Source: CAZYWA01 sp964650975 [NCBI: uncultured bacterium]
GTDB lineage: Bacteria > JADJOY01
Assembly: GCA_964650975.1 (NCBI GenBank)
Contig: CAZYWA010000015.1
Span: 1 to 30,985, forward strand
Direction: 5' to 3'
Length of the DNA: 30,985 nucleotides
The position numbers were made by a program, and so were the translations under genes. The notes under the pieces are model-generated. The model had not been told where the DNA came from. It worked only from the letters and a program-made list of their open reading frames with translations, and searched no databases. Each line of letters opens with the position of its first letter. Positions within the stretch are counted from its first letter, which is position 1. Below are positions 8,889-16,898 of the stretch, in pieces.

Positions 8889-8956
8889 GGCGGCGGTCCC
8901 TCGCCGCCGCGGCGTCACACCACGATCGAACGCTGCGGACGCGAGGGACCGCGTCC
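8889..8956. repeat. Family 1 two-hairpin intergenic repeat
   Basis: Hairpin 1 is GGCGGCG-GTCCCT-CGCCGCC (8889-8908) and hairpin 2 is GGACGCG-AGGGAC-CGCGTCC (8937-8956). The copy at 20216-20283 is nearly identical over about 80 nt. It follows the OmpA-family stop by 36 nt. Confidence 0.85.
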
Positions 8957-9033
8957 CTCCGGGCCGTTCCCGCCGCAGAGCTCGCCGCTCCGCTGGCGGC
9001 TGTGAGCGCGGGCGGTTGCGGTATCCTCTCCTC

Positions 9034-10185
9034 GTGCGAACCCGCGAGGCCTACGAGCAGCTCGAGCTGGAAACGCTCGCGCCCTACGCGTCGCGCGCTC
9101 ACGAAACGCACGGCCGCCGCTATCCCGAATCCGAGGACCCGGTCCGCACCGCGTTCCAGCGCGATCGCGACCGGGTGATCCACTCGGCCGCGTTCCGCCG
9201 CCTCGAGTACAAGACCCAGGTGTTCGTGAACCACGAGGGCGACTACTACCGCACCCGGCTCACGCACACGCTGGAAGGGACGCAGATCGCGCGCTCGGTG
9301 GCGCGCGCGCTGCGCCTGAACGAGGAGCTGGCCGAAGCGGTGAGCCTCGCTCACGACCTCGGGCACACGCCGTTCGGTCATTCGGGCGAGCGGATCCTCG
9401 ACGAGCTGATGCGCGATCACGGCGGCTTCGAGCACAACGTGCAGAGCCTGCGGATCGTCGAGGTGCTAGAGGCGCGCTATCCGGCGTTTCCCGGGCTCAA
9501 CCTCACCTGGGAGGTGCGCGACGGGATCGCCAAGCACTCGAAGCGCCCCGATCACCCGGCGATCGCCGAGTACGACGCGACGAAGTCACCGTGCCTGGAA
9601 GCGACCATCGCCGATCAAGCCGACGAGATCGCTTACAACAACCACGACATCGACGACGGCATCACCTCGGGGATGCTCACCTTCGAGCAGCTTGCGTCGG
9701 TGCGGCTGTGGCGCGACGCGTACGCGGCGGTGGTCGAGCGCGATCGCAAGCTCGAGCCGCAGCTGGTCCTCTACCAAGTGATCCGCGCGATCATCAACTG
9801 GCAGGTCACGGACCTGATCCGAGCCACCGAGGAGAACCTCCGGAGGCACAAGATCGAAAGCCCCGAGGACGTGCGCAATTCGCGCGAGCACCTGGTCAGC
9901 TTCGGCGCCGAGATGGCCGAGCTCAATCGCGAGCTCAAGCAGTTCCTGAAGCAGAACCTCTACGACCACCACCGCGTGATCCGTATGTCGGCCAAGGCGC
10001 AGCGCTTCGTGCGCGAGCTCTTCCAGGCGTATTGCTCGGACTCGCGCCAGCTCCCGCCCGACGTGCAGCGGCGCGTCGAGAGCGAAGGCCTCGAGCGCGC
10101 CGTGGCCGATCACATCGCCGGCATGACCGATCGCTCGGCCCTCGACGAGTACAAGAAGCTCTTCGACCCGTACGAGCGGGTTTGA
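9034..10185 (+). CDS. dgt: Deoxyguanosinetriphosphate triphosphohydrolase-like HD protein
   Basis: A 383-residue HD-domain protein of the dGTPase-like family, which hydrolyses dNTPs to the deoxynucleoside and triphosphate in the cytoplasm. Key residues: RDRDRVIHSAAFRRL (44-57), His78 in RLTHTLEG, His107-Asp108 in LAHDLGHTPFGH, His111 and His116, and the later Asp-rich IADQADEIAYNNHDIDD. The GTG at 9034 was chosen because residues from there match the family's N-terminus and usual length. The longer in-frame start at 8872 would translate through the family 1 repeat at 8889-8956. No strong Shine-Dalgarno is visible. Short dGTPase-like proteins of this type often act on several dNTPs, so strict dGTP specificity is not claimed. 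Confidence 0.92.
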   Translation: MRTREAYEQLELETLAPYASRAHETHGRRYPESEDPVRTAFQRDRDRVIHSAAFRRLEYKTQVFVNHEGDYYRTRLTHTLEGTQIARSVARALRLNEELAEAVSLAHDLGHTPFGHSGERILDELMRDHGGFEHNVQSLRIVEVLEARYPAFPGLNLTWEVRDGIAKHSKRPDHPAIAEYDATKSPCLEATIADQADEIAYNNHDIDDGITSGMLTFEQLASVRLWRDAYAAVVERDRKLEPQLVLYQVIRAIINWQVTDLIRATEENLRRHKIESPEDVRNSREHLVSFGAEMAELNRELKQFLKQNLYDHHRVIRMSAKAQRFVRELFQAYCSDSRQLPPDVQRRVESEGLERAVADHIAGMTDRSALDEYKKLFDPYERV

Positions 10186-10212
10186 CCGCTCTCGATCGAC
10201 GGCGGGTTGGAG

Positions 10213-10286
10213 CGCGCGCGGTCCCTCGCGCGCGGGCGCTGGAACGGGCACCAGGCGATCGCTTGCCCGCCGAGGGACCGGCGGGC
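10213..10286. repeat. Family 1 two-hairpin intergenic repeat
   Basis: Hairpin 1 is CGCGCGCG-GTCCCT-CGCGCGCG (10213-10234) and hairpin 2 is GCCCGCCG-AGGGAC-CGGCGGGC (10265-10286); both have perfect 8-bp stems. The stems differ from those at 8889 and 20216 while the loops are kept. It lies just after the dGTPase stop. Confidence 0.85.
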
Positions 10287-10305
10287 CTCCACAGCTTCAA
10301 ACGCG

Positions 10306-10339
10306 CGACGGGCGAGTGGGTCACCCCACTCGCCCGTCG
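10306..10339. terminator. Strong 15-bp perfect stem-loop
   Basis: CGACGGGCGAGTGGG (10306-10320) pairs perfectly with 10325-10339 around the loop TCAC, followed by CTACGCG. It is a very stable hairpin, placed to end the dGTPase transcript, although no T-run follows. It could equally be a REP-like element related to the hairpin at 19-37. Confidence 0.5.
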
Positions 10340-10387
10340 CTACGCGAAACCGATCTGCTACTCAACCCAGAAGGAGAGAAGGGCGGC

Positions 10388-10476
10388 CCCCCAAGACACC
10401 ACCAGAGATCCCAAGGCCCCCCTTCGCGAAACCGTTTATTGTTTATTTCCCCAGGATGACTAACGGGGCCTTGGGG
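10388..10476. other. Candidate structured RNA element with competing pairings
   Basis: The 545-nt stretch 10186-10730 has no credible gene. Besides the repeats, it holds an 11-bp perfect inverted repeat, CCCAAGGCCCC (10410-10420) and GGGGCCTTGGG (10465-10475), around a 44-nt loop containing an unusually AT-rich run (TTTATTGTTTATTT). An earlier CCCCCCAAG (about 10387-10395) could pair with the same right arm, giving two mutually exclusive folds. This could be a small RNA, a switch-like leader or a degenerate element. I did not recognise a known RNA family. From 10480 to 10730 I see only partial repeats (ATCGATTGG-type) and presumably the promoter of the next gene. Confidence 0.3.
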
Positions 10477-10730
10477 AGCACGCAAGCGATCCTTTAGCGA
10501 GCGACATGCCAATCGTGCGGAGTGTCGCCGGAACGCCTTCATTTCGGCACACATCCCTGGAATCACGATCGATTGGCGCGATCGATGGGAGTCCATGGAA
10601 CGCCGCGTCATCGCGCGCGCTTGCCGTGCCTCCTGTCGCAGAATGCGATGGCGTTGCAGAACGCCGCGCAACACCTGCGACAAACCCGGTCCTGGGCGTT
10701 TAATCTCCGGTGCGCCCGAGGGATCTGTCG

Positions 10731-11168
10731 ATGTCCGACCACCCGCCTCCCCCGCCGCCTCGGTACGAGGACGTGCAACCGGGGGAGGAGTTGCCGACGG
10801 TCATCAAAGGGCCGATCGAGCGCATCCAGCTGGTCCGGTACGCCGGGGCCTCTGGCGATTTCAATCCGATCCACGTCGACGAGCCGTTCGCGAGGAGCGC
10901 CGGGTACCCCTCGGTCTTCGCCCACGGGATGCTCTCGATGGGTTTCCTGGGCGAGCTGCTGACCAGCTGGGTCGACCCCCGCCAGGTTCGCAAGCTTGGC
11001 GTACGGTTTGCCGCGATCACCTGGCCCGGCGACACCGTTCGGGCTCGCGCGCGCGTGACGCGCAAATTCGAGGAGCAAGGCGAGCGCCGCGTGGAGCTCG
11101 AGGTGTGGACCGAGAACCAGGACGGCAAGCGCACTCTTTTCGGCACCGCCATCGTCGCCTTCCCCTGA
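10731..11168 (+). CDS. MaoC-like hydratase/dehydratase
   Basis: A 145-residue single hot-dog domain protein of the MaoC/R-hydratase family, expected to hydrate enoyl-CoA or dehydrate 3-hydroxyacyl thioesters. The catalytic signature is clear: SGDFNPIHVD (41-50) with Asp43 and His48, then FAHGMLSMGFLGELL (63-77). The N-terminus is Pro-rich (six prolines in a row at 5-10). ATG 10731 is preferred over an in-frame GTG at 10710, because GAGGGA (10718-10723) stands 7 nt before it. The halogenase-family gene follows after 19 nt, so the two are probably one transcript. This pairing hints at modification of an acyl or polyketide-like substrate, which is inference. Confidence 0.9.
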   Translation: MSDHPPPPPPRYEDVQPGEELPTVIKGPIERIQLVRYAGASGDFNPIHVDEPFARSAGYPSVFAHGMLSMGFLGELLTSWVDPRQVRKLGVRFAAITWPGDTVRARARVTRKFEEQGERRVELEVWTENQDGKRTLFGTAIVAFP

Positions 11169-11187
11169 TCGTCCTCGATCGCCTCTC

Positions 11188-12933
11188 ATGCGCTCTTTCG
11201 ACGTCGTGGTGCTGGGCGGCGGCTACACCGGCCCGCTCACCGCGCTGGTGCTGGCGCGGATGGGGCACTCGGTGTGCCTGCTGGAGCGAGGCCCGGTGCC
11301 GCGGCTGGCGCTCGGCGAGAGCACGCGCAACGAGCAGAACCGCATCCACGCCGATCTGGCGCGCGCCTACGACCTGCCCGAGCTCCTGCCGTTCACGTCG
11401 TACACGAACCTCAAGAAGAGCGGCCTGCCGATCCCGACCTGGCCCAAGGAGGCGTTCTACTTCCTGACCAATCCGGCGCTCGGTCCAGATCGTGGTGGCG
11501 TTCCCGCCGAGCTGGTGCACCAGACCACACCCTGGCCGGTGGGTCCCGACTACCACGTGCGGCGCGATGCGTTCGACGTGTGCCTGCTCGACCTGGCGCG
11601 GCGCCGTGGCGCCACGGTGATCGTGGGCGCCGAGATCGCGGCGCTCGAGCTCGGAGACGACGAGGTGCGCTGCGCGTATCGCGTCGCCCCGGCGGGCGAG
11701 CGACGAAACGGCGACGACCCCGAGCTGCGCGCCAAGTTCTTCGTCGACGCCACCGGGCACGGCGCCTTCCTGGCGCGGCACCTCGGCGTGCACGACGCCG
11801 ATCCCTCCTTCATCGAGCTCCAGAGCCGCACCATTTACGGCCATTTCATGGGCGTTCGCTCGCTCGACGACGTCATGCGCTCGGCACCTTGGGCCGCGAG
11901 GCACCAGCGGCTGCCGATCCCGCGCGACCACGCGACCATGCACCATCTCGATCACGAGGGCTGGACGTGGGTGATCCCGTTCGAGGGCGGGCTCACCAGC
12001 GTCGGCCTGGTGCTCAATCAAGAGCGCGATTTGCTCGATCACGACTCGCTGTCGCCGAGCGAGGCGTTCTTCGGTGCCGTGTCGCGGAACCCGGCGCTCG
12101 CGGCGGTGCTCGACGGAGCCGAGCCGGTGGCGCCGCTCCGGCGCAGCGGCCGCCTGCAGTGGGCGGCGCGAGCCATGGTCGGGCCGCGCTGGGCGATGCT
12201 GCCGCCGGCGTGCGGATTTTCCGATGCGCTCTTGAGTCCCGGGATGACCACCAGCGCCGCGTCGGTGGCGCGCTTCGCGCTTCGTATCGGCGCGGTGTTG
12301 CGCGGCGAGCGTGTGGGCACCGAGGCGCTGGCCGACGTCGAGAGCCGGTTCCGCATCGAGCTCGAGTACCACGCGCGGATCCTGCACTCGCTCTTCATGG
12401 CGGCGGGGAACGCCGAGCTCTTCGCCGCGATCCAGACCGTCGACCGGCTCGCCACCCATCTGGGCGGGCTGCTGCTCGCGGGTCGCGAAGGCGGGGCCGC
12501 CGGTGACGTGCCGGTGCTCTTCGGGCTCGGCGAGGAACCGGTCCGGGCGCTGGTCGACCGGGTACACGGCGCGCTGCTCGCGGCCGGCGGTACGGCGCGA
12601 GCCCCCGAGGGGTTGGAGCGCGAGATCCGCGAGATCGTCGCAGATGGAGATCTCTACGGATTCACCCGCTCACGCTTCGACCGCACCCAGCGCGCGGAGG
12701 TACACGTCCACGAGCTACGCGGCCTGGTGAGCTGGGTCAGCGGACTGAGGACCGCGCCGGATTCGCGGGTGAGCGATGGCGTGCGCGCCTCGTCGCGGCG
12801 CTGGCTCGACTCGTTCTCAGGATTGCTGCTGCGCGCGCCGCGGATGCTGCTCGCTTCGCGGCGTGCACCGCGTGCCCGGACCCGCGGCCTCGCGTGGCGG
12901 CACCTGCTGATTCAGCTCGGCATCCGAACCTGA
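11188..12933 (+). CDS. FAD-dependent halogenase-family monooxygenase
   Basis: A 581-residue flavoprotein of the tryptophan-halogenase-like superfamily. The FAD-binding fold opens the protein (VVLGGGYTGPLTALVLARMG; GGGYTG at 10-15). GEST (43-46) is a typical halogenase segment, and GWTWVIP carries the WxWxIP motif (Trp259, Trp261, Ile263, Pro264) used to tell flavin halogenases from simple monooxygenases. DATGHGAFLARHLG (187-200) is the second dinucleotide-binding motif. The C-terminal ~200 residues are not familiar to me and end in a basic tail. Lys76-Lys77 lie where the active-site Lys of halogenases might fall, but alignment is needed. It probably works with a flavin reductase encoded elsewhere. 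Geranylgeranyl-reductase-like or hydroxylase activity remains possible. It is likely co-transcribed with the MaoC-like gene. Confidence 0.82.
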   Translation: MRSFDVVVLGGGYTGPLTALVLARMGHSVCLLERGPVPRLALGESTRNEQNRIHADLARAYDLPELLPFTSYTNLKKSGLPIPTWPKEAFYFLTNPALGPDRGGVPAELVHQTTPWPVGPDYHVRRDAFDVCLLDLARRRGATVIVGAEIAALELGDDEVRCAYRVAPAGERRNGDDPELRAKFFVDATGHGAFLARHLGVHDADPSFIELQSRTIYGHFMGVRSLDDVMRSAPWAARHQRLPIPRDHATMHHLDHEGWTWVIPFEGGLTSVGLVLNQERDLLDHDSLSPSEAFFGAVSRNPALAAVLDGAEPVAPLRRSGRLQWAARAMVGPRWAMLPPACGFSDALLSPGMTTSAASVARFALRIGAVLRGERVGTEALADVESRFRIELEYHARILHSLFMAAGNAELFAAIQTVDRLATHLGGLLLAGREGGAAGDVPVLFGLGEEPVRALVDRVHGALLAAGGTARAPEGLEREIREIVADGDLYGFTRSRFDRTQRAEVHVHELRGLVSWVSGLRTAPDSRVSDGVRASSRRWLDSFSGLLLRAPRMLLASRRAPRARTRGLAWRHLLIQLGIRT

Positions 12934-13107
12934 CGGCTCCCTGGGGTCAGCGAGCGTAAGAGGGGCGGTGTCGCCGTTTGCCGATCTCCGGCTCGGGCGC
13001 CGGCCGTCCGATGGCCGTGCTCGGGCACGGCTCGGCTGCGATCGAGACACGATCGTGCGTTCGCCTCGCCTGCATTCGCCCGCGCGACGGGGCCTCACAC
13101 CCGGCGA

Positions 13108-13277
13108 GTGCATCCGGTTGGCGCGGGCTCGAGCACCCTCGCACAGCCACCGGACGTCCGTCGCCCGAGCCGACTCGGGGGTGGGGCCGGCCCCGAAAAA
13201 GTCGCACCCGTTGGGGTCTGGGGTCTTCGCAAGACCCCAGGGACGCGTTCGGGGCGGGGGTCTGGAACAGACCCCCG
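13108..13277 (-). repeat. Family 2 multi-hairpin intergenic repeat (minus orientation)
   Basis: The 351-nt gap 12934-13284 between convergent genes has no credible gene and is largely this repeat, read from 13277 downwards. It holds a 10-bp perfect hairpin (13255-13264 with 13268-13277, 3-nt loop), an extra 10-bp perfect hairpin (13218-13227 with 13231-13240, loop CGC) and a CCCCGAAAAAG tract (13191-13201). The shared block follows (rc of 13168-13187; CCCCACCCCCGAGTCGGCTC). It begins 8 nt after the stop of the minus-strand gene, so it may act as its terminator. The far boundary is approximate. The part 12934-13107 holds only a small hairpin near 13015-13033. Confidence 0.75.
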
Positions 13278-13284
13278 AGGAAGC

Positions 13285-14472
13285 TCAGAACAGGATCTGG
13301 CCCGAGTTCGTCGCACTGAAGGAGACCGCGCCGGAATCGTAGGTGGCGAGTGCGGTCAGGTCGATGACGCTGCCCGAGCCGTCGGCCGTGAAGTACCCGT
13401 TTCCGGAGTTGGACGTGGTGATCGTGGTGACCGCCGAGAGGTCGAGATGACCCCCGTTGATGGCTTCGCCGCTCAGGCCATAGCTCACGCCGGAGCCGCC
13501 GCTCGAGGTCATCGTCGTCAGGTTGGGCAGCGAGAACGTCGAGCCGGCACCGTTCGCGCGCAGCTTGTAGCACCCGGGGAGGTCGCAGCGGGCGGTGTTG
13601 AAGGTGAAGGACGTGACCGAAGCCAGGCTGAGCGTCGAGCCGCCGTCGGCCGAGATCTCGCTGTTGTCGATGTTCGCGAGGCTCGGAGCCGTGACCGCCG
13701 AGGCGGCCCCGCTCACGGTGAGGTCCCCGGTGGTGAAGCTCGTCAGACTGGGTGCGTCGAGCGTTCCGCCGGTATCGATCTGCACGACGTAGACATGCAA
13801 AGCGTCTCCGGCCACCGACGCGAGGTTGGGGGCGTGGAAGGCCGTCCCGGCGCCGGAGATGTAGATGAAGCTGTTCCCGGTGAGGCTGGTCAGCGCAGGC
13901 ATGGTGACGGTTCCACCGCCGCCGAGCTGCATGTTGATTGCGTCGATGCTGGTCACGCTGGTGAGTGTCAGGTGGCCACCGGTGGTGCCTCTGGGGGATC
14001 CGTTGTCGAAGGAGGTGGGGCCGCTGACCGTGACGTTCGCGGTGGCGCCCGAGGCGGTGATGCCCCCGCCGCCGCTGCCGATCGAGAACCCGCCGTCGAG
14101 CTCGCCGGTCCCGGTCACCGTGATCGACCGGCCGATCGACGGCGTGATCATCGTGTGCGCCACGAAGTCGTGCACGTAGGGAAAGCCGCCAGCGATCGAG
14201 ACCGTCCCGCTGAAACCGTCGAGGTCGATGCCGACGTTGACGTAGTCCGCCGGCCAGGTCCCGTTCCTCCAGTTGCCGTTGGTGTACCACTCGCCGCCCG
14301 CCGGGTTGGCCCAGCACCAGACCGTGGGCGCGGTGTCGTTCCAGTGGCAGGTGGTGCCGGTCTCGAAGTCGTTGGAGAAAATCGCCGCGGCCGCGGCGGG
14401 CCGCGCGGCGCCAGCCGCCAGGAGCAGGAAGGCAAGCAGGACCGACGGGCGCACGCGGGTCGTCGTCAGCAT
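13285..14472 (-). CDS. Secreted Ser/Thr/Gly-rich beta-repeat protein
   Basis: A 395-residue protein with a clear signal peptide (residues about 1-29: VLLAFLLLAAGAARPAAAAA). After a short Trp/Cys segment (FSNDFETGTTCHWND), the rest is low-complexity Ser, Thr, Gly and Ala. It shows degenerate ~20-30-residue repeats of the type (L/P)xLTSxTG.. and S(G/A)..T(L/F)xxP(S/N)L, consistent with a right-handed beta-helix or adhesin-like fold. No catalytic residues or anchor are recognised. ATG 14472 was chosen because it starts the signal peptide and has AGGAG 4 nt upstream; the frame is open further but would run over the divergent gene's start. Role unknown, presumably cell-surface or extracellular. 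Confidence 0.8.
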   Translation of the reverse strand: MLTTTRVRPSVLLAFLLLAAGAARPAAAAAIFSNDFETGTTCHWNDTAPTVWCWANPAGGEWYTNGNWRNGTWPADYVNVGIDLDGFSGTVSIAGGFPYVHDFVAHTMITPSIGRSITVTGTGELDGGFSIGSGGGGITASGATANVTVSGPTSFDNGSPRGTTGGHLTLTSVTSIDAINMQLGGGGTVTMPALTSLTGNSFIYISGAGTAFHAPNLASVAGDALHVYVVQIDTGGTLDAPSLTSFTTGDLTVSGAASAVTAPSLANIDNSEISADGGSTLSLASVTSFTFNTARCDLPGCYKLRANGAGSTFSLPNLTTMTSSGGSGVSYGLSGEAINGGHLDLSAVTTITTSNSGNGYFTADGSGSVIDLTALATYDSGAVSFSATNSGQILF

Positions 14473-14648
14473 GAGGCTCCTGAAACCACTCGGGTGGGGC
14501 GGCGGAAAATACCGGCCGCGGGGTCGTCGAGGAGGCTCGATTGTACGGGCGCTTTCTCGGGCAGGGCAAACCTGGGCCGGCGCTGGCGCTCGCCGGAGCG
14601 CGCGCGTCCGCTTGAGAGTCGCGCGGGGTTGGTGTTCGCTTCCCCTCG

Positions 14649-16139
14649 ATGGGACGAGCACCGATCCACCGGATCTCGCTGCCGACGCCGTTTCCGGTCG
14701 GCGCGATCCACACGTATCTGATCCTCGGCGAGCAACCGACGCTCGTCGACACCGGCGTCGCGAGTGACGCCTCGTGGGACGCGCTGGTCGAGGGGCTGCG
14801 CGAGCACGGGCTCGCGATCACGGATCTGGAGCGGGTGGTGCTGACCCACGGCCACGTCGACCACTACGGCCAGGCCGCGCGGATTCGTGGCGAGTCGGGC
14901 GCCTGCGTGATCGCCCACGCGCACACCGCGCCGCTGGTCGCGAGCTACCCCTGGAGCACGCCGCCGGTGGTCGCGGCGAACGTGGACTTCTTCCGCAGGA
15001 ACGGCGCACCGGACGACGTGGCGCTCCGCATCGGTCAGTTCCTGGCCGAGGCCGAGTACCTGCAGCAGGGCACGATCGTGGACCGGACGCTCGAGCACGG
15101 GGCACAGCTCGAGCTGACGCCGGAACAGGATCTCGACGTCTACGAGGTCGCGGGCCACTATCCGGGACACATCGTGCTCTACGATCGCGAGACGCGGACG
15201 CTGATCGGCGGCGATCACCTGCTCGACGACGGGACCACGGTGCCGTTCCTGTTTCTCAAGGACTGGGACCGAGGCATCCGCCCGCGCTCGCTGATCCTGT
15301 TCCTCGAGAGTCTGGAGCACGTGGCGCGGCTCGACGTGAGCCAGGTGCTGCCCGGCCACGGCAGCTTCGAGATCGATCACCGGCTGTGGATCGAGCGCAT
15401 CCGCAAGCATCACGCACGCATCCAGGGGCGGCTCCTGCACCATCTGGCGAAAGGGCCTGCCACGGTCTACGAGCTGGCGCGCCGGCTCTACCGGTCGCAG
15501 CTCGACAACTACACGTTCCTGGTGTTCTCGGAGGTGGTGGGGAACCTCGACGTGATGGAGCGCGACGGCCGCGTCGGATTTGTCGTCGAGGACGACGGTA
15601 CGATCCGCTACCGGCAGCTCGCCGCCCAGGCCGTGGCAGCGCCGGGCGACTCCGCGTCGCCGTCGCGCGCGCCTCAGCTGGTGCTCGATCGGGACGGCCG
15701 GTGGCTCGAAGGCGGCGAGGAGATCACCCACGAGCGCACCGTGGAGGCGCTCACCCGCGGGCTCACCAAGGACGAGTCGGGCGATTTCGTGGTGGTCCTC
15801 GGCCGCGAGCGGCGCAAGGTCGTGGTCGAGGACGCGCCGTTCGTGGTGCAGCGCGTGGAAGCGGGTGACGGCGCCGCGAACGGCCCGCTCACGCTGCTCC
15901 TGGGCGGCGGTATCCGCGAGCCGCTCGATCCCGCGACGCTCTCGATCGGAGCCGGCCACGTGATGTATGCGCGAGCTCGCGGTGGGCTGCGCGCGCGCTT
16001 CAGTCGCGCCGCCTACTACCAGCTCGCCGCGTTCGTGAGCGAGGACGTGGCCGGCCACTTCGTGCTGGTGACGCCCGACGGCTCGCGCCACGCCATCTCC
16101 GAGGCTGCACCGCGGGAGCCACGCGGCGGTGAGTTGTAG
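14649..16139 (+). CDS. Metallo-beta-lactamase hydrolase fused to winged helix and DUF1285
   Basis: A 496-residue fusion. Residues 1-~240 are a metallo-beta-lactamase-fold hydrolase with the metal motif THGHVDH (66-72), His170/His174 in VAGHYPGH, Asp189 in GGDH and His237 in LPGHG. Residues ~245-325 resemble the winged-helix tail seen in LACTB2-like members (KHHARIQGRLLHHL, ATVYELARRLY). After a short Ala/Pro/Ser linker, residues ~345-485 match my recollection of DUF1285: VLDRDGRWLEGGEEITHERT, VVVEDAPFVVQRVE, then strands ending in VTPDGSRHAI. The middle part favours a thioesterase or nuclease-like role rather than an antibiotic lactamase. The GTG/ATG choice is simple: ATG 14649. No strong Shine-Dalgarno is visible. 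It diverges from the secreted beta-repeat gene over a 176-nt spacer. Confidence 0.88.
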   Translation: MGRAPIHRISLPTPFPVGAIHTYLILGEQPTLVDTGVASDASWDALVEGLREHGLAITDLERVVLTHGHVDHYGQAARIRGESGACVIAHAHTAPLVASYPWSTPPVVAANVDFFRRNGAPDDVALRIGQFLAEAEYLQQGTIVDRTLEHGAQLELTPEQDLDVYEVAGHYPGHIVLYDRETRTLIGGDHLLDDGTTVPFLFLKDWDRGIRPRSLILFLESLEHVARLDVSQVLPGHGSFEIDHRLWIERIRKHHARIQGRLLHHLAKGPATVYELARRLYRSQLDNYTFLVFSEVVGNLDVMERDGRVGFVVEDDGTIRYRQLAAQAVAAPGDSASPSRAPQLVLDRDGRWLEGGEEITHERTVEALTRGLTKDESGDFVVVLGRERRKVVVEDAPFVVQRVEAGDGAANGPLTLLLGGGIREPLDPATLSIGAGHVMYARARGGLRARFSRAAYYQLAAFVSEDVAGHFVLVTPDGSRHAISEAAPREPRGGEL

Positions 16140-16164
16140 ACTACGAAACGAAGGAGGGGTCATC

Positions 16165-16665
16165 GTGCGCATCCATTCACTGATGCTCGGAACCGCGTTG
16201 TGCGTGGGGATCACCGGCTGTGGCGGGGGAGGCGGGAGTGGCGGCGGAGGTCTGACCGGCGCCGGCCCCTTCGCCGGCGTATACGACATGGTCTTGAGCT
16301 CGACGGTGCATTTCAGCAGCCCGCCCGGCACGCCCGACGAGAGTCCCGCGAGCCCGGCGGTCTTCACGATCGGCGACGGCACCGAGTCCGACCTGCTGCT
16401 CACCGGCCGCTCGCTGCGCACCGGAGGCGTGTGCACGATCGCGTTCGACCGGGTATCCGACGGCACGGCGCAGATGCTGCCCAGCCAGAGCTGCACGGCG
16501 CTCTTCGATTCGAGCACCTTCAAGACGGTGAGCGTCGCCGGAACGCTGGCGCTCTCCGGCAACACGCTCACCGGCGACGTGAGCGGCGACGTGTCCGGCT
16601 CGGCGGGAGGAAACGATTACGTCGGCACCTACACCGGCACCTGGGACGGCACCAAGCGGCCCTGA
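16165..16665 (+). CDS. Small lipoprotein with glycine linker
   Basis: A 166-residue predicted lipoprotein: a short hydrophobic leader ends in the lipobox ITGC (Cys19), followed by a Gly/Ser-rich linker (about 12 Gly) and a Thr/Ser/Gly-rich beta domain with two further Cys. The GTG at 16165 was chosen because AAGGAGG (16151-16157) stands 7 nt before it; an ATG at 16129 would overlap the upstream stop and place the leader 12 residues too far in. The fold is not recognised. The C-terminal pattern (TLALSGNTLTGDVSGDVSG, YVGTYTGTWDG) resembles lipocalin-like or calycin beta-strands in small surface lipoproteins, but this is a guess. Confidence 0.75.
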   Translation: MRIHSLMLGTALCVGITGCGGGGGSGGGGLTGAGPFAGVYDMVLSSTVHFSSPPGTPDESPASPAVFTIGDGTESDLLLTGRSLRTGGVCTIAFDRVSDGTAQMLPSQSCTALFDSSTFKTVSVAGTLALSGNTLTGDVSGDVSGSAGGNDYVGTYTGTWDGTKRP

Positions 16666-16898
16666 CCGACCGGAAACAAGCCCGAAACAATTCGATTTCA
16701 CGAGATGGTGCTGACGGCCATCAAGAAATGGCACAACGCGATATCAAGATCGTCGTCCGGATGCCGATTTCGGGCTCTTTTGTCGGCCAAATGCGGGGAA
16801 ATCGAATGAAGAGACCGCGTTAACCGCCCGATCCTCAACTCCCGCGCACGCTCGTCATCCGAGCCATCGCGGCCACGCAGCGTCCGATCGAGGAACCC

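Noticed and set aside
6255-8918. 887-codon open frame on the minus strand
   Set aside because: Antisense shadow of the TldD and OmpA-family genes; composition unlike a real protein.
8872-9033. Upstream extension of the dGTPase-like gene
   Set aside because: It would translate through a family 1 hairpin repeat and gives an Arg-rich, non-family N-terminus.
10388-10476. 6S RNA or tmRNA at this structured stretch
   Set aside because: I could not find the required long closing stem or central bubble, nor a tRNA-like end; left as an unassigned structured element.
12947-14821. 624-codon minus frame and 537-codon plus frame over 13.1-14.7 kb
   Set aside because: Both are shadows of the beta-repeat gene and run through the family 2 repeat and the next gene's start.
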